A stretch of 64,000 nt of DNA from Mesorhizobium sp. LSHC420B00. Lineage in GTDB: Bacteria; Pseudomonadota; Alphaproteobacteria; Rhizobiales; Rhizobiaceae. The stretch spans positions 105,959-169,958 of the forward strand of contig NZ_AYVY01000002.1 of NCBI RefSeq assembly GCF_000503055.1, given 5' to 3'. Positions within the stretch are counted from its first letter, which is position 1. The number at the start of each line of letters is the position of its first letter. Made by a program: the position numbers and the translations under genes. Below are positions 1-7,774 of this stretch, in pieces. The notes beneath the pieces are model-generated. The model was given only the letters and a program-made list of their open reading frames with translations, did no database searches and was not told the DNA's origin.

Positions 1-260
1 CGGGCAACGGCGCAAGGCTGAGGGAACACCTGCTTGCCAGCCACAGTTTTGCCGAGGAAGCCAGCCGCATCGCCAGTGATGCAGGCGTCAAAAGACTGGT
101 CCTCAACCACCTCATTCCGGCCGACGATCCGGAAATTGGCGAAGCCGACTGGATTGCCGCCGTCAGGAAAACATGGGCCGGCGACTTGACGATCGCCCGC
201 GACGGCCTTGTTGTGGAATTAAGCAGCGCCAAAGCTGCGCCAGGAGAGGAAACCGCATGA
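1..260 (+). CDS. MBL-fold metallo-hydrolase, C-terminal end (partial)
   Basis: The reading frame starting at base 3 is open from the window edge to the TGA at 258-260. It encodes about 85 residues, including a segment reading RIASDAGVKRLVLNHLIPADDP and ending LSSAKAAPGEETA. The 'AGVK-LVL-HL-P-DDP' segment is typical of the last strand and metal-site His of metallo-beta-lactamase-fold hydrolases. The stop overlaps the next gene's ATG (ATGA), so the two are translationally coupled, which suggests the same catabolic operon. Substrate cannot be told from the C-terminus alone. Confidence 0.7.
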   Translation, partial: GNGARLREHLLASHSFAEEASRIASDAGVKRLVLNHLIPADDPEIGEADWIAAVRKTWAGDLTIARDGLVVELSSAKAAPGEETA

Positions 261-1279
261 AGCTTGCCACCTTGAAGGACGGGACGCGCGACGGAAAACT
301 CGTCGTCGTCTCGCGCGACCTGACGCGGTTTACCGATGCGTCGTTCCTGGTGCGGACGCTGCAGGCCGCGCTCGATGACTGGCGTCGGATCGCGCCGCAT
401 CTCACCGCCATGGCCGAATCGCTGGAGAACAATGCGGTGCCGTCGGCTCGCTTTCACGAGCACGACGCCCATTCGCCGCTGCCGCGCGCCTACCAATGGG
501 CCGACGGCTCGGCCTATGTGAACCATGTCGAGCTGGTGCGGAAGGCGCGCGGCGCCGAGATGCCGGCAAGCTTCTGGACCGATCCGCTGATCTACCAGGG
601 CGGTTCGGACGCCTTCCTCGCACCGCGCGACCCAATCCGCATGATCGACGAGACCCTTGGCATCGACCTGGAAGGCGAGGTCGCCGTCATTGTCGACGAC
701 GTGCCGATGGGCGCTGGCCTCGACGAGGCGCGGGCAGCGATCCGGCTGGTCATGCTGGTCAACGACGTGACGCTGCGCGGCCTGACCGGACCCGAGCTTG
801 CCAAGGGGTTCGGCTTCTTCCAGTCGAAACCGTCATCAGCCTTTTCGCCGGTTGCGGTGACGCCGGACGAACTGGGCGATGCCTGGGACGGCGGCAAGGT
901 CAGCCTGCCGCTGCTGGTCGATCTCAACGGCAAACCGTTCGGCCGGGCGAACGCCGGCATCGACATGACCTTCGACTTTCCGGCGCTGATTGCCCATGCC
1001 GCAAAAACGCGGCCGCTGGCCGCCGGCACCATCGTCGGTTCGGGCACCGTCTCCAACAAGCTCGATGGCGGGCCGGGCAAGCCTGTCTCGGCGGGCGGCG
1101 CCGGCTATTCCTGTATCGCCGAGTTGCGTATGATCGAGACCATCGAAGCCGGCGAACCGAAGACGCCGTTTCTGCGCTTTGGCGATACCGTGCGCATCGA
1201 GATGAAGGACAGGGGCGGGCATTCGATCTTCGGCGCCATCGAGCAGAAGGTCGAGAAATACGAGGGGGCAAGAGAATGA
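257..1279 (+). CDS. fumarylacetoacetate hydrolase (FAH) family protein
   Basis: A 340-aa protein starting MKLATLKDGTRDGKL. The central part carries the FAH-family core: a metal-binding segment around 'IDLEGEVAVIVDDVPMG', a later 'ANAGIDMTFDFPALIAHAAKTRPLAAGTIVGSGTVSN' and a 'GDTVRIEM' C-terminal strand. The family cleaves C-C bonds of acylpyruvates, the last step of homogentisate breakdown being the classic case. At 340 aa it is the short bacterial form rather than the ~420-aa animal-type fumarylacetoacetase. 4-hydroxyphenylpyruvate dioxygenase, the entry enzyme of the same route, lies 1.5 kb downstream, so a role in tyrosine degradation is the best inference. The start is taken at the ATGA overlap with the upstream gene; a longer upstream reading is not needed. 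The stop again overlaps the next start. Confidence 0.85.
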   Translation: MKLATLKDGTRDGKLVVVSRDLTRFTDASFLVRTLQAALDDWRRIAPHLTAMAESLENNAVPSARFHEHDAHSPLPRAYQWADGSAYVNHVELVRKARGAEMPASFWTDPLIYQGGSDAFLAPRDPIRMIDETLGIDLEGEVAVIVDDVPMGAGLDEARAAIRLVMLVNDVTLRGLTGPELAKGFGFFQSKPSSAFSPVAVTPDELGDAWDGGKVSLPLLVDLNGKPFGRANAGIDMTFDFPALIAHAAKTRPLAAGTIVGSGTVSNKLDGGPGKPVSAGGAGYSCIAELRMIETIEAGEPKTPFLRFGDTVRIEMKDRGGHSIFGAIEQKVEKYEGARE

Positions 1280-1569
1280 CAGGCGAGACATTCTATCTCC
1301 TGTGCGGTGTCTGGGCCCTTGTCATGCTGGCGATCTTCATCCAGGCGATCCGGCTGAGCTATCGCATCGAGGCGCGCTCGCCCGGCCTGACCAACCGCAG
1401 CGGCTTTCCGCGCAAAGCGATGATGTTTCACACCGTCACCAACACGAACGTCGCGCGTGACCAGGAAACGCAAGGCATGCGGCGGCGCATGATCGGGCTG
1501 CTGCTGATTGTTCTCGCTGGATTCCTGCTAATGGGGGCAGGCTTGTCGTTGGTCCGGTCAGCTGCGTGA
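1276..1569 (+). CDS. small two-helix membrane protein, unknown function
   Basis: A 97-aa protein whose ATG overlaps the stop of the FAH gene (ATGA). Residues ~5-27 (FYLLCGVWALVMLAIFIQA) and ~70-92 (MIGLLLIVLAGFLLMGAG) are two clear hydrophobic helices, separated by a polar stretch rich in Arg, Thr and Asn. I do not recognise a family. Its tight coupling to the catabolic gene and the 4-bp gap to the next gene suggest membership of the same transcript. It could be an accessory membrane protein; no function is assigned. Confidence 0.7.
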   Translation: MTGETFYLLCGVWALVMLAIFIQAIRLSYRIEARSPGLTNRSGFPRKAMMFHTVTNTNVARDQETQGMRRRMIGLLLIVLAGFLLMGAGLSLVRSAA

Positions 1570-1573
1570 AGTC

Positions 1574-2128
1574 ATGGACCTGCTGAACCATTTCCGCCGC
1601 ATGGCGCGCAACAATCTCTGGTCGAACGACCGGCTTTATGGCGCCGTACTGCAGCTTAAGCCTGGTGAATTCGAAGCCGAGCGAACCAGCTTCTTCCCGT
1701 CGATCAAGGCAACGCTGAACCACATTCTGGCGGTCGATCACCTCTATCTCGATTTTCTCGAAGAGGGCGGCGTCGGCGCCGCGGCCTATGATGAGTTCTT
1801 GCGCTTCGACGAAGCGGACGCGCTCTTTGGCAAGCGGGCGGAGGCCGACCGGCGGCTGATCGCTTTTTGCGACCGCCTGTCGGCGGACGATCTCGAACGC
1901 CGCGTCGTCACTGATCGGCGCGAGGACGGCATGATACCGGAGCGGATCGGCGATTTGCTCGCCCATCTCTTCATCCACGACATCCATCATCGCGGCCAGG
2001 TGCACGCGATGCTGTCTGGCACCTCGGTGAAACCGCCACAACTCGACGAGTTCTTCCTCGATTACGATGTTAAGTTGAGGAAAGCCGAAGTCGAGCGGCT
2101 GGGACTGCGAGACCAACTGCTTGGCTAA
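1574..2128 (+). CDS. DinB family protein
   Basis: A 184-aa protein with the DinB/YfiT four-helix-bundle pattern: an N-terminal 'HFRRMARNNLWSNDRLY', a metal-ligand His in 'NHILAVDHLYLDFL' and the C-terminal 'HLFIHDIHHRGQVHAML'. The last motif (HxxxHRGQ) supplies the other two metal ligands and is diagnostic. DinB proteins bind a divalent metal; several act as thiol transferases (bacillithiol or mycothiol S-transferases) or as maleylpyruvate isomerases. Location right after an FAH-family hydrolase would fit an isomerase-like catabolic role, but that is only inference. It lies 4 bp after the small membrane protein gene and is probably co-transcribed with it. Confidence 0.85.
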   Translation: MDLLNHFRRMARNNLWSNDRLYGAVLQLKPGEFEAERTSFFPSIKATLNHILAVDHLYLDFLEEGGVGAAAYDEFLRFDEADALFGKRAEADRRLIAFCDRLSADDLERRVVTDRREDGMIPERIGDLLAHLFIHDIHHRGQVHAMLSGTSVKPPQLDEFFLDYDVKLRKAEVERLGLRDQLLG

Positions 2129-2506
2129 TTATGCCAAAGCCACATCGTAACTGGCGAAATGCGGGTCGGATGTAAGGATGGTGAGATTCTCCATTTGCGC
2201 CTGCGCAATCAGAAGTCTGTCGAACGGATCACCATGGTGGTGGGGTAGGCTGCCGACGGCGTTTGCGTGCTGGAAGGTTACGGCGAGCGGCTGAAATTGC
2301 ATCCTTGGAAGCAGCGTTGGCAGGTCGTCCGGCGCATCGAGTTTTCTGATCGAGCGTTTGATGGCAATTTCCCAGACGCTAGCCGCGCTCGCGAACACCA
2401 CCGCTTCCGAAGCCAGAATAGCGCGGTGGTGCTCGCTGAGACGCCGATCGTCCGAAATCGACCAGAGGATGATGTGTGTGTCGGCGAGAAACGGGCCGAC
2501 CGTCAT
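2129..2506 (-). CDS. PIN-domain toxin of a VapBC-like pair
   Basis: A 125-aa PIN-domain protein. The acidic catalytic residues are visible: D9 in 'FLADTHIILW', E46 in 'SVWEIAIKR', D93/D96 in 'HGDPFDRLLIAQA' and D114 in 'LTSDPHF'. These coordinate Mg/Mn for endoribonuclease action in the family. The start ATG overlaps the antitoxin stop (ATGA), the usual arrangement with antitoxin first. Its stop abuts the DinB gene stop on the other strand (convergent, no gap). It resembles the VapC subfamily paired with Phd/YefM-type antitoxins. Confidence 0.88.
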   Translation of the reverse strand: MTVGPFLADTHIILWSISDDRRLSEHHRAILASEAVVFASAASVWEIAIKRSIRKLDAPDDLPTLLPRMQFQPLAVTFQHANAVGSLPHHHGDPFDRLLIAQAQMENLTILTSDPHFASYDVALA

Positions 2507-2727
2507 TTCACGTACTCATCCCACTCGGGACCGAGTTCATCAAAATCGTCCGCAATCCAGATCTTGCCCTTCAATGCGCCGATACGCGGCAGGGATTCGG
2601 CCACTGCCGGAGGTACGATACGCGCCGCCACCTTGCCGTGGCGTGTGAGCACGATCTCCTCGCCGGCTTCCGCACGGCTGACGAGTTCCGACAATTTGGC
2701 CTTGGCTTCGGCAATGGAAACATTCAT
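2503..2727 (-). CDS. Phd/YefM-type antitoxin
   Basis: A 74-aa protein starting MNVSIAEAKAKLSELVSRAEAGEEIVLTRHGKVAARIVP, the standard Phd/YefM DNA-binding fold, followed by an acidic tail (WIADDFDELGPEWDEYVK) that should wrap the toxin. It is expected to neutralise the downstream PIN toxin and repress its own promoter. A perfect 8-bp inverted repeat sits 12 bp upstream of the start. On the minus strand the sequence between repeat and start contains AAGGA as a plausible ribosome binding site. Confidence 0.9.
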   Translation of the reverse strand: MNVSIAEAKAKLSELVSRAEAGEEIVLTRHGKVAARIVPPAVAESLPRIGALKGKIWIADDFDELGPEWDEYVK

Positions 2728-2738
2728 GACTCGATCCT

Positions 2739-2762
2739 TTATGACCAGAATTTAGGTCATAA
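2739..2762. promoter_or_regulatory. inverted-repeat operator of the toxin-antitoxin operon
   Basis: TTATGACC, 8 nt, then GGTCATAA: a perfect 8+8 bp inverted repeat ending 12 bp before the antitoxin start codon. Position and symmetry fit autoregulation by the antitoxin or the toxin-antitoxin complex. The assignment is inferred; only the palindrome is seen. Confidence 0.65.
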
Positions 2763-2796
2763 CTGATCAAACCACAAGGCACCTCGGCCGAACTGG

Positions 2797-3912
2797 CTAC
2801 GCTGCCTTGCCGTCCACCTTCAGCACGCCGCGCTTGATCTGGTCCTGCTCGATGGATTCGAACAGAGCGCGGAAATTGCCCTCGCCAAAACCTTCGTCGC
2901 CCTTCCTCTGGATAAACTCGAAGAAGATCGGCCCGATCACAGTCTTTGAAAAAATCTGCAGCAGGATCTTGGTCGTGCCGCCGTCGACGACGCCTTCGCC
3001 GTCGATCAGGATGCCGTGCCTTTTCATGCGCTCGATCGGCTCTTCATGGCCGTTCACGCGGGCATAAGACATGTCGTAATAGGTCTCGGGCGGGCCCGGC
3101 ATGAACTTCAGGCCGTTGGCGGCCAGCCTGTCGGTGGCGCCGTAAATGTCGTCGGTGCCGACGGCGATGTGCTGGATGCCCTCGCCATTGTACTTCTTCA
3201 GATATTCGGCGATCTGGCTGGTCTCGTCCTTGGACTCGTTGAGCGGGATGCGGATCTTGCTGCAGGGCGAGGTGATGGCGCGGCTGACCAGGCCGGTGAT
3301 CTTGCCGTCGATGTCGAAGAAATGGATCTGCTTGAAGCCGAACAGGTCGCGGTAGAAATCCCACCATTTGTCCATCTGGCCGCGATAGACATTGTGGGTC
3401 AGGTGGTCGAGATAATAGAAGCCGACGCCTTCCGGCCTGGGATCGCGCTCGCCCAGCCAGTCGAACTCGGCGTCGTAAGCCGAGCCCTTCTCGCCATAGG
3501 TTTCGATGAAATAGAGCAGCGATCCGCCGATACCGACGATTGCCGGCACGTCGAGCGACTTGCCGGCGCCTTCATAGGGCGTCGCGCCCTTGGCAACGGC
3601 GTGGTCGAAGGCATGCCTGGCATCGACCACCCGCCACGCCATCGAGGCGGCGCAAGGGCCGTGCTTGTCGACGAATTTCATCGCATGCGAGCCGGGTTCG
3701 GCATTGACGACATAATTGATGTCGCCCTGCCGCCAGACGGTGATGTCCTTGCTGCGGTGCTTGGCCACCGGCACGTAGCCCATGCGGGTGAAAAGCTCGG
3801 CGAGCTTTTCCGGCTCGGCATGCGCGAATTCGACGAATTCGAAGCCGTCGGTGCCGGCGGGATTGGTTTTGCTGATCTTGGCGGGCGGTGCGTCGTGCGG
3901 GAAGGGACCCAT
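2797..3912 (-). CDS. hppD: 4-hydroxyphenylpyruvate dioxygenase
   Basis: A 371-aa enzyme converting 4-hydroxyphenylpyruvate to homogentisate, the second step of tyrosine degradation. The three iron ligands of the C-terminal vicinal-oxygen-chelate domain are visible: H170 in 'YYLDHLTHNV', H248 in 'GIQHIAVGTDDI' and E332 in 'FFEFIQRKG'. The C-terminal 'GFGEGNFRALFESIE' is the family signature helix. The start is set at MGPFPHDAPP because GGAG lies 7 nt upstream; a longer frame from 3975 would add 21 residues with no ribosome binding site. It is transcribed divergently from an Lrp-type regulator, with two inverted repeats between them. Confidence 0.96.
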   Translation of the reverse strand: MGPFPHDAPPAKISKTNPAGTDGFEFVEFAHAEPEKLAELFTRMGYVPVAKHRSKDITVWRQGDINYVVNAEPGSHAMKFVDKHGPCAASMAWRVVDARHAFDHAVAKGATPYEGAGKSLDVPAIVGIGGSLLYFIETYGEKGSAYDAEFDWLGERDPRPEGVGFYYLDHLTHNVYRGQMDKWWDFYRDLFGFKQIHFFDIDGKITGLVSRAITSPCSKIRIPLNESKDETSQIAEYLKKYNGEGIQHIAVGTDDIYGATDRLAANGLKFMPGPPETYYDMSYARVNGHEEPIERMKRHGILIDGEGVVDGGTTKILLQIFSKTVIGPIFFEFIQRKGDEGFGEGNFRALFESIEQDQIKRGVLKVDGKAA

Positions 3913-3992
3913 GGCATTGCTCCGAAATCTGGCCCGAAATCTAGCATTGGCCGCATCGGCCATATCTGATCCCAATCATAGCGCGGAGCGAG

Positions 3993-4049
3993 TGCAAATT
4001 GCTTGCATTCAAACGCTTGAAATGTTCCGATCATGCGCAACTTGTGCAT
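3993..4049. promoter_or_regulatory. two inverted repeats in the hppD / Lrp-regulator intergenic region
   Basis: TGCAA-ATTGC-TTGCA (3993-4007) is a perfect 5+5 inverted repeat of 15 bp. ATGCGCAA-C-TTGTGCAT (4033-4049) matches in 7 of 8 arm positions. Both lie in the 153-bp divergent promoter region. Short, roughly 15-bp dyads are what Lrp/AsnC proteins bind, so they are likely operators of the adjacent regulator. The second dyad covers the alternative upstream ATG of the regulator, which argues for the downstream start. Confidence 0.5.
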
Positions 4050-4065
4050 GACCGGGTCGAAATCC

Positions 4066-4533
4066 ATGGATGAAGCGCGCATTGACCAGTTTGACCGCAA
4101 GATAATGGCTCTGCTGCAGGCCGACGCGCGGTTGACCAACAACGATTTGTCGGAACGAGTGAATCTGTCAGCGTCGCAATGCTCGCGCCGTCGCCAGCGG
4201 CTGGAGGAGGACGGTTATATCAAGGGCTACCGGGCGGTGCTGGACCGCGACAAGCTCGGCTTTTCCCTGGTCAACGTCATTTCGGTGACGCTCGCCACCC
4301 ACAACCGCGACAATGCGCGGCGTTTCGGCGAATTAGTGGCGCGGCTGCCGCAAGTGCAGGAAGCGCACGCGCTGACCGGCGAGATGGATTATATATTGAA
4401 AGTGGTGACGCCGGACCTGAAGTCGCTGTCGGAATTCGTCAACAGCGTGCTGCTCCCGCACGAATCGGTGCAGCATGTGAAGACGGCGATCGTGCTGGAG
4501 ACGTTGAAGGAGACCGGCGCGCTGCCGATCTGA
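4066..4533 (+). CDS. Lrp/AsnC family transcriptional regulator
   Basis: A 155-aa protein starting MDEARIDQFDRKIMALLQADARLTNNDLSERVNLSASQCSRRRQRLEEDGYIKGY, a classic Lrp/AsnC winged helix-turn-helix. The C-terminal RAM domain follows ('VQEAHALTGEMDYILKVVTPDLKSLSEFVNSVLLPHESVQHVKT'), which binds an amino-acid effector and drives oligomerisation. Its divergent position next to hppD suggests it senses an aromatic amino acid or a breakdown product and controls tyrosine catabolism. A start at 4033 would add 11 residues and overlap a palindrome, so 4066 is preferred; the ribosome binding site is weak in either case. Confidence 0.92.
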   Translation: MDEARIDQFDRKIMALLQADARLTNNDLSERVNLSASQCSRRRQRLEEDGYIKGYRAVLDRDKLGFSLVNVISVTLATHNRDNARRFGELVARLPQVQEAHALTGEMDYILKVVTPDLKSLSEFVNSVLLPHESVQHVKTAIVLETLKETGALPI

Positions 4534-4545
4534 GGGCGCGAACGT

Positions 4546-4884
4546 TCACCCCTTCGATTGCTGGATCAGCCCATAGAGATTGGTGCAGCGGGCGCCGGAC
4601 CGGCAATAGGCGAACACCGGGCCTTCGAGTTCGTCGAGCGCCTCAGCCTGGTCCTCGACATTCTCGGCCGTGATCTGGCCGCTGATGACGGGGATGTAGC
4701 GGAAGGCGAGCCCGGCGCCCTCGACCGCCGCCTTGACGGTGTCGGCCGATGGCTGGCCGGGCTGCTCGTCGTCCGGCCGGTTGCAGATCACGCTCTTGAA
4801 GCCGGCGGCCTTGATGGTCGCGACATCCTCGGGCTGGATCTGGCCCGAGACCGAATAGTCCTCGCTGATCTGACGGTATTCCAT
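4546..4884 (-). CDS. TIGR01244-type phosphatase/sulfurtransferase-like protein
   Basis: A 112-aa protein starting MEYRQISEDYSVSGQIQPEDVATIKAAGFKSVICNRPDDE. It matches the small alpha-proteobacterial family with a dual-specificity-phosphatase-like fold, also found fused to beta-lactamase-like hydrolases (BLH) where it is tied to sulfide handling. The catalytic loop is 'AYCRSGARC' (C-x4-R). The start is set at MEYRQ; a longer frame would add 27 unlikely residues. It is convergent with the Lrp gene, 12 bp away. The substrate (phosphate ester or sulfur compound) is not known from sequence. Confidence 0.75.
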   Translation of the reverse strand: MEYRQISEDYSVSGQIQPEDVATIKAAGFKSVICNRPDDEQPGQPSADTVKAAVEGAGLAFRYIPVISGQITAENVEDQAEALDELEGPVFAYCRSGARCTNLYGLIQQSKG

Positions 4885-5070
4885 GGCTGGGGTCCTCGCA
4901 ATCTGGTTAGCGGCAGTCTTGCCACTCCCTGACCCGGTCGGCAATCCGCGCGAAAAGAAATCCATCCGCGCAGATAGAGATTTCGATGCCGGAAATCCAG
5001 CCGGGCTAACGCCGCATGTCGCCAGGACGCATCATGCGCCAGCCCGGCTGGATGAACCGGATCGGTCGGC

Positions 5071-5997
5071 TCAGCTGCCGAGGATCGCGCCTTTGATCTG
5101 GGCGATGTTGTTGTGCATCAGGTCGATATAGGTCGAGGCCGGGCCGTCGGGCTGTGAGAGCGCATCGGAATAGAGCGTGCCGCCCACCTTGATGCCGGTC
5201 TCGCTGGCGATCTGCTCGATCAGCCGCGGATTGGTGATGTTCTCGACGAAGATCGCCGCCGCCTTGTCCTGTTTCACCTGGCTGACCAGCTTGGCGACGT
5301 CGGCGGCGGAGGGCTCCGACTCGGTCGACACGCCTTCCGGGGCCAGGAACGTCAAGCCGTAGGCCTGCTCGAAATAGCCGAAGGCATCATGCGAGGTGAT
5401 GACGACGCGCTTCTCTTGCGGGATCGACTGGATCGCTGCCTGTACCTCGCCCTCGAGCGCATCGAGCTTTTGCGTATAGGCGGCTGCATTGGCCTTGTAG
5501 CTGTCGCAACCCGCAGCGTCGGCCGTGCAGAAGGCGTCGGCGATGTTCTTCACATAGATCTTGGCATTGGCGATCGACTGGAAGGCGTGCGGATCGGTTG
5601 CCGTCTCACCATCGGCGTGGGCGTCGGCCTCGGCGAATTCGGGCTTGAAATTGATCGGCGTGACGCCCTTGGTCAGCACGGCGACGGTCGCCTTGGTTGC
5701 GCTGGCGTCGACCAGGCGCTGCAGAAAACCTTCGAAATGCAGGCCGTTGACCAGCACGATGTCGGCCTTGGCCATCGCCACCGCATCGGCTGGGCTCGGC
5801 TCGTAGACATGCGCATCCCCGTTCGGCCCGACGATGGTGGTCAGATCGATCCGGTCGCCGCCGACATTCTTGGCGAAGTCTCCGATGATGGTGAAACTGG
5901 CGACCACTTTCAACGGCTCCGCGAAAGCCGAAGATGCGCCAAAGGCGGTTAATGTTATAACGCTCACGGCCAAAGCGGCGCGGATCGATTTCAGCAT
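5071..5997 (-). CDS. aztC: zinc-type metal ABC transporter substrate-binding protein
   Basis: A 308-aa periplasmic cluster A-I (TroA/ZnuA-like) binding protein. Residues 1-27 form a signal peptide ending SSAFA. Metal-ligand His residues are seen in 'GPNGDAHVYEPSPAD', 'ATDPHAFQSIANAK' and 'ITSHDAFGYFEQAYG', with a late Asp in 'GTLYSDALS'. A short His/Asp-rich loop (EADAHADGETATDPHAF) is present, as in zinc-specific members. GDAHVYEP in place of the DPHEYEP of Mn/Fe-type proteins points to the AztC zinc group, which is the basis for the symbol. The ATG has GGAG 8 nt upstream. It is the last gene of the importer operon, 22 bp after the permease. Confidence 0.82.
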   Translation of the reverse strand: MLKSIRAALAVSVITLTAFGASSAFAEPLKVVASFTIIGDFAKNVGGDRIDLTTIVGPNGDAHVYEPSPADAVAMAKADIVLVNGLHFEGFLQRLVDASATKATVAVLTKGVTPINFKPEFAEADAHADGETATDPHAFQSIANAKIYVKNIADAFCTADAAGCDSYKANAAAYTQKLDALEGEVQAAIQSIPQEKRVVITSHDAFGYFEQAYGLTFLAPEGVSTESEPSAADVAKLVSQVKQDKAAAIFVENITNPRLIEQIASETGIKVGGTLYSDALSQPDGPASTYIDLMHNNIAQIKGAILGS

Positions 5998-6019
5998 GGA
6001 CAAGTCTCCTTCGTTGGGA

Positions 6020-6898
6020 TCAGGCAGTTCTGTGGCGGTGATGGATGATGCGGGCGCGCAGGATGCCGCGCGTCCCGAACAGGATCGAGGCGAAATAGAC
6101 GACGCCGGCGGACAGGATGATGGCCGGGCCGGAGGGCAGCGACGCATGATAGGACAACAGCAGCCCGGCAATGCAAGAGGCAAAGCCGATCACTGTCGCC
6201 AGCACGCACATCGGCTCGACGCGCGAGGTCCAGAAGCGGGCCGCCGCTGCCGGCAGCATCATCAGCCCGACCGACAGCAAGGTGCCGAGCGCCTGGAAGC
6301 CGCCGACGAGGTTGAGCACGACGAGGCCGAGAAAGATGAAATGCACCGGGCTGCCCATCCGGCTGACCGAGCGCAGGAACAAGGGGTCGAGGCATTCGGC
6401 GACCAGCGCTCGCCAGAAGATGGCGAGGCTGACCAGCGTCACCACGACGATGCCGCCGATCAGCGTCAGCGCCTCGTTGTTCAGCGCCAGCACGGTGCCG
6501 AAAAGCACATGCATAAGATCGACGCTGGAGCCGCGGATCGACACCATCAGCACGCCGATGGCCAGTGAAATCAGATAGAAGGCCGCCATCGAGGCGTCCT
6601 CGCGCTGGATGGTGAAGCGCGAGACGGCACCGGCGCCGAGCGCCACGATGATGCCGGCGATCAACCCGCCGACGGTCATGGGCAGGATCTCCAGCCCATA
6701 GAACAGGAAGCCGGCGGCAGCACCGGGCAGGATGGCATGGGCCATGGCGTCGCCGGACAGGCTCATGCGCCGCAGCATCAGGAACACGCCGACCGGGCAG
6801 GCGCCGAGCGACAGCATCAGCGAGCCGGCGAGCGCCCGCTGCATGAAGGCGTAGTCGGCGAAAGGAGCTACGAAAAGACCGTAAAGCACGTCCATCAT
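6020..6898 (-). CDS. aztB: metal (zinc) ABC transporter permease
   Basis: A 292-aa integral membrane protein of the ABC-3 (ZnuB/MntB) family with about eight hydrophobic helices. 'GDAMAHAILPGAAAGFLF' near residue 50 is the conserved family motif, and 'LGTLLSVGLMMLPAAAARFW' near residue 210 is the second. It transports the metal delivered by the periplasmic protein encoded next. The start overlaps the ATPase stop (ATGA). Azt naming follows the companion binding protein and carries the same uncertainty. Confidence 0.85.
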   Translation of the reverse strand: MMDVLYGLFVAPFADYAFMQRALAGSLMLSLGACPVGVFLMLRRMSLSGDAMAHAILPGAAAGFLFYGLEILPMTVGGLIAGIIVALGAGAVSRFTIQREDASMAAFYLISLAIGVLMVSIRGSSVDLMHVLFGTVLALNNEALTLIGGIVVVTLVSLAIFWRALVAECLDPLFLRSVSRMGSPVHFIFLGLVVLNLVGGFQALGTLLSVGLMMLPAAAARFWTSRVEPMCVLATVIGFASCIAGLLLSYHASLPSGPAIILSAGVVYFASILFGTRGILRARIIHHRHRTA

Positions 6899-7719
6899 GC
6901 CGCCCTCGGCCCGGAGCCGTGATGATGGTCGTGGTCATGGCTGTGCTCGTGGCCACTGTGCTCGTGGTCATGCTCGCCAGGCTCACACCATGGCGCGTTG
7001 TCCTCCCAGGCTTCGTGGAAGCGGCGCGCGCGCAACAAATTCTCCGGCCTCAGCGTCTCTCTGGTCTCGCCCCAGGCGACCGGCTGGCGCGCCAGGAGCA
7101 GTGTTTCGGGGAAATTCTGCCGCACCAGGTCGAGATCGTGGACGACCACCATGATCGTACGCTCCTCGCCATGCCAGCGCTTGATCAGTGCGATCAGGTC
7201 GCCGACGGTCTTTGTGTCGACGGCATTGAACGGCTCGTCGAGCAGGATGAGCTCGGCATCCTGCAACAGCACGCGGGCAAACAGCGTGCGCTGCAGCTGG
7301 CCGCCCGACAACGTGTCGATCGGCCGCTTCTCGAAACCGCCGAGGCCGACGGCCATCAGCGCCTTGCTGACCGAGTCGCGATCTTCCCTGGTATAGCGGC
7401 CGAGCATGCCACGCCGCGGCCACAGGCCAAGCGAAACCAGGTCGACGACCCGGGCCGGAAAGGAGCGGTCGAGCTCGGACTGCTGCGGCAGGTAGGCGGC
7501 GCGCACGCCCGGCGCCCGGATCACCGCACCGGCCATCGGCTTCAGGACGCCAACGATGCCCTTCATCAGCGTCGACTTGCCGGAGCCGTTGGCGCCGACG
7601 ACCGCCGTCAACGATCCCTTGCGGATCGTGCCGTCGAGGTGGTGGATCGCAGGATGGCTGTTATAGCCCAGCGTCAGGTCGCGGAAGGTCAGGCAGGTTT
7701 GGCTCATGTGACGATCCAT
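6895..7719 (-). CDS. aztA: metal (zinc) ABC transporter ATP-binding protein with His-rich tail
   Basis: A 274-aa ABC ATPase: Walker A GANGSGKST at 42-50, the signature 'DTLSGGQLQRTLFARVLLQ', Walker B 'AELILLDEPFNAVD' and an H-loop 'MVVVHDLDLV'. The last ~30 residues are very His-rich (EHDHEHSGHEHSHDHDHHH), a cytoplasmic zinc-binding tail. The start is uncertain: either MDRHMSQ at 7719 or MSQTCLTF at 7707, neither with a good ribosome binding site. It is the first gene of the importer operon, and a Zur-like palindrome lies 38 bp upstream. Confidence 0.88.
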   Translation of the reverse strand: MDRHMSQTCLTFRDLTLGYNSHPAIHHLDGTIRKGSLTAVVGANGSGKSTLMKGIVGVLKPMAGAVIRAPGVRAAYLPQQSELDRSFPARVVDLVSLGLWPRRGMLGRYTREDRDSVSKALMAVGLGGFEKRPIDTLSGGQLQRTLFARVLLQDAELILLDEPFNAVDTKTVGDLIALIKRWHGEERTIMVVVHDLDLVRQNFPETLLLARQPVAWGETRETLRPENLLRARRFHEAWEDNAPWCEPGEHDHEHSGHEHSHDHDHHHGSGPRAA

Positions 7720-7756
7720 GGGGCGACGATCGGTGCTGCAGGGGCGGATTCGATAT

Positions 7757-7774
7757 GTGATGTTATTACATTAG
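7757..7774. promoter_or_regulatory. candidate Zur operator of the zinc importer operon
   Basis: GTGATGTTATTACATTAG is an imperfect 18-bp palindrome (6 of 9 pairs) with an ATGT-N4-ACAT core. It resembles the ATGTtATaACAT-type sites of alpha-proteobacterial Zur repressors. It lies just upstream of the importer operon on the minus strand and ~146 bp upstream of ridA on the plus strand. The function is inferred from similarity and position. Confidence 0.55.

Noticed and set aside
5952-5962. ATGTTATAACG, a closer match to a Zur half-palindrome than the promoter site
   Set aside because: It lies inside the signal-peptide coding part of the zinc-binding protein gene with no promoter nearby; probably chance, though a binding test would be easy.
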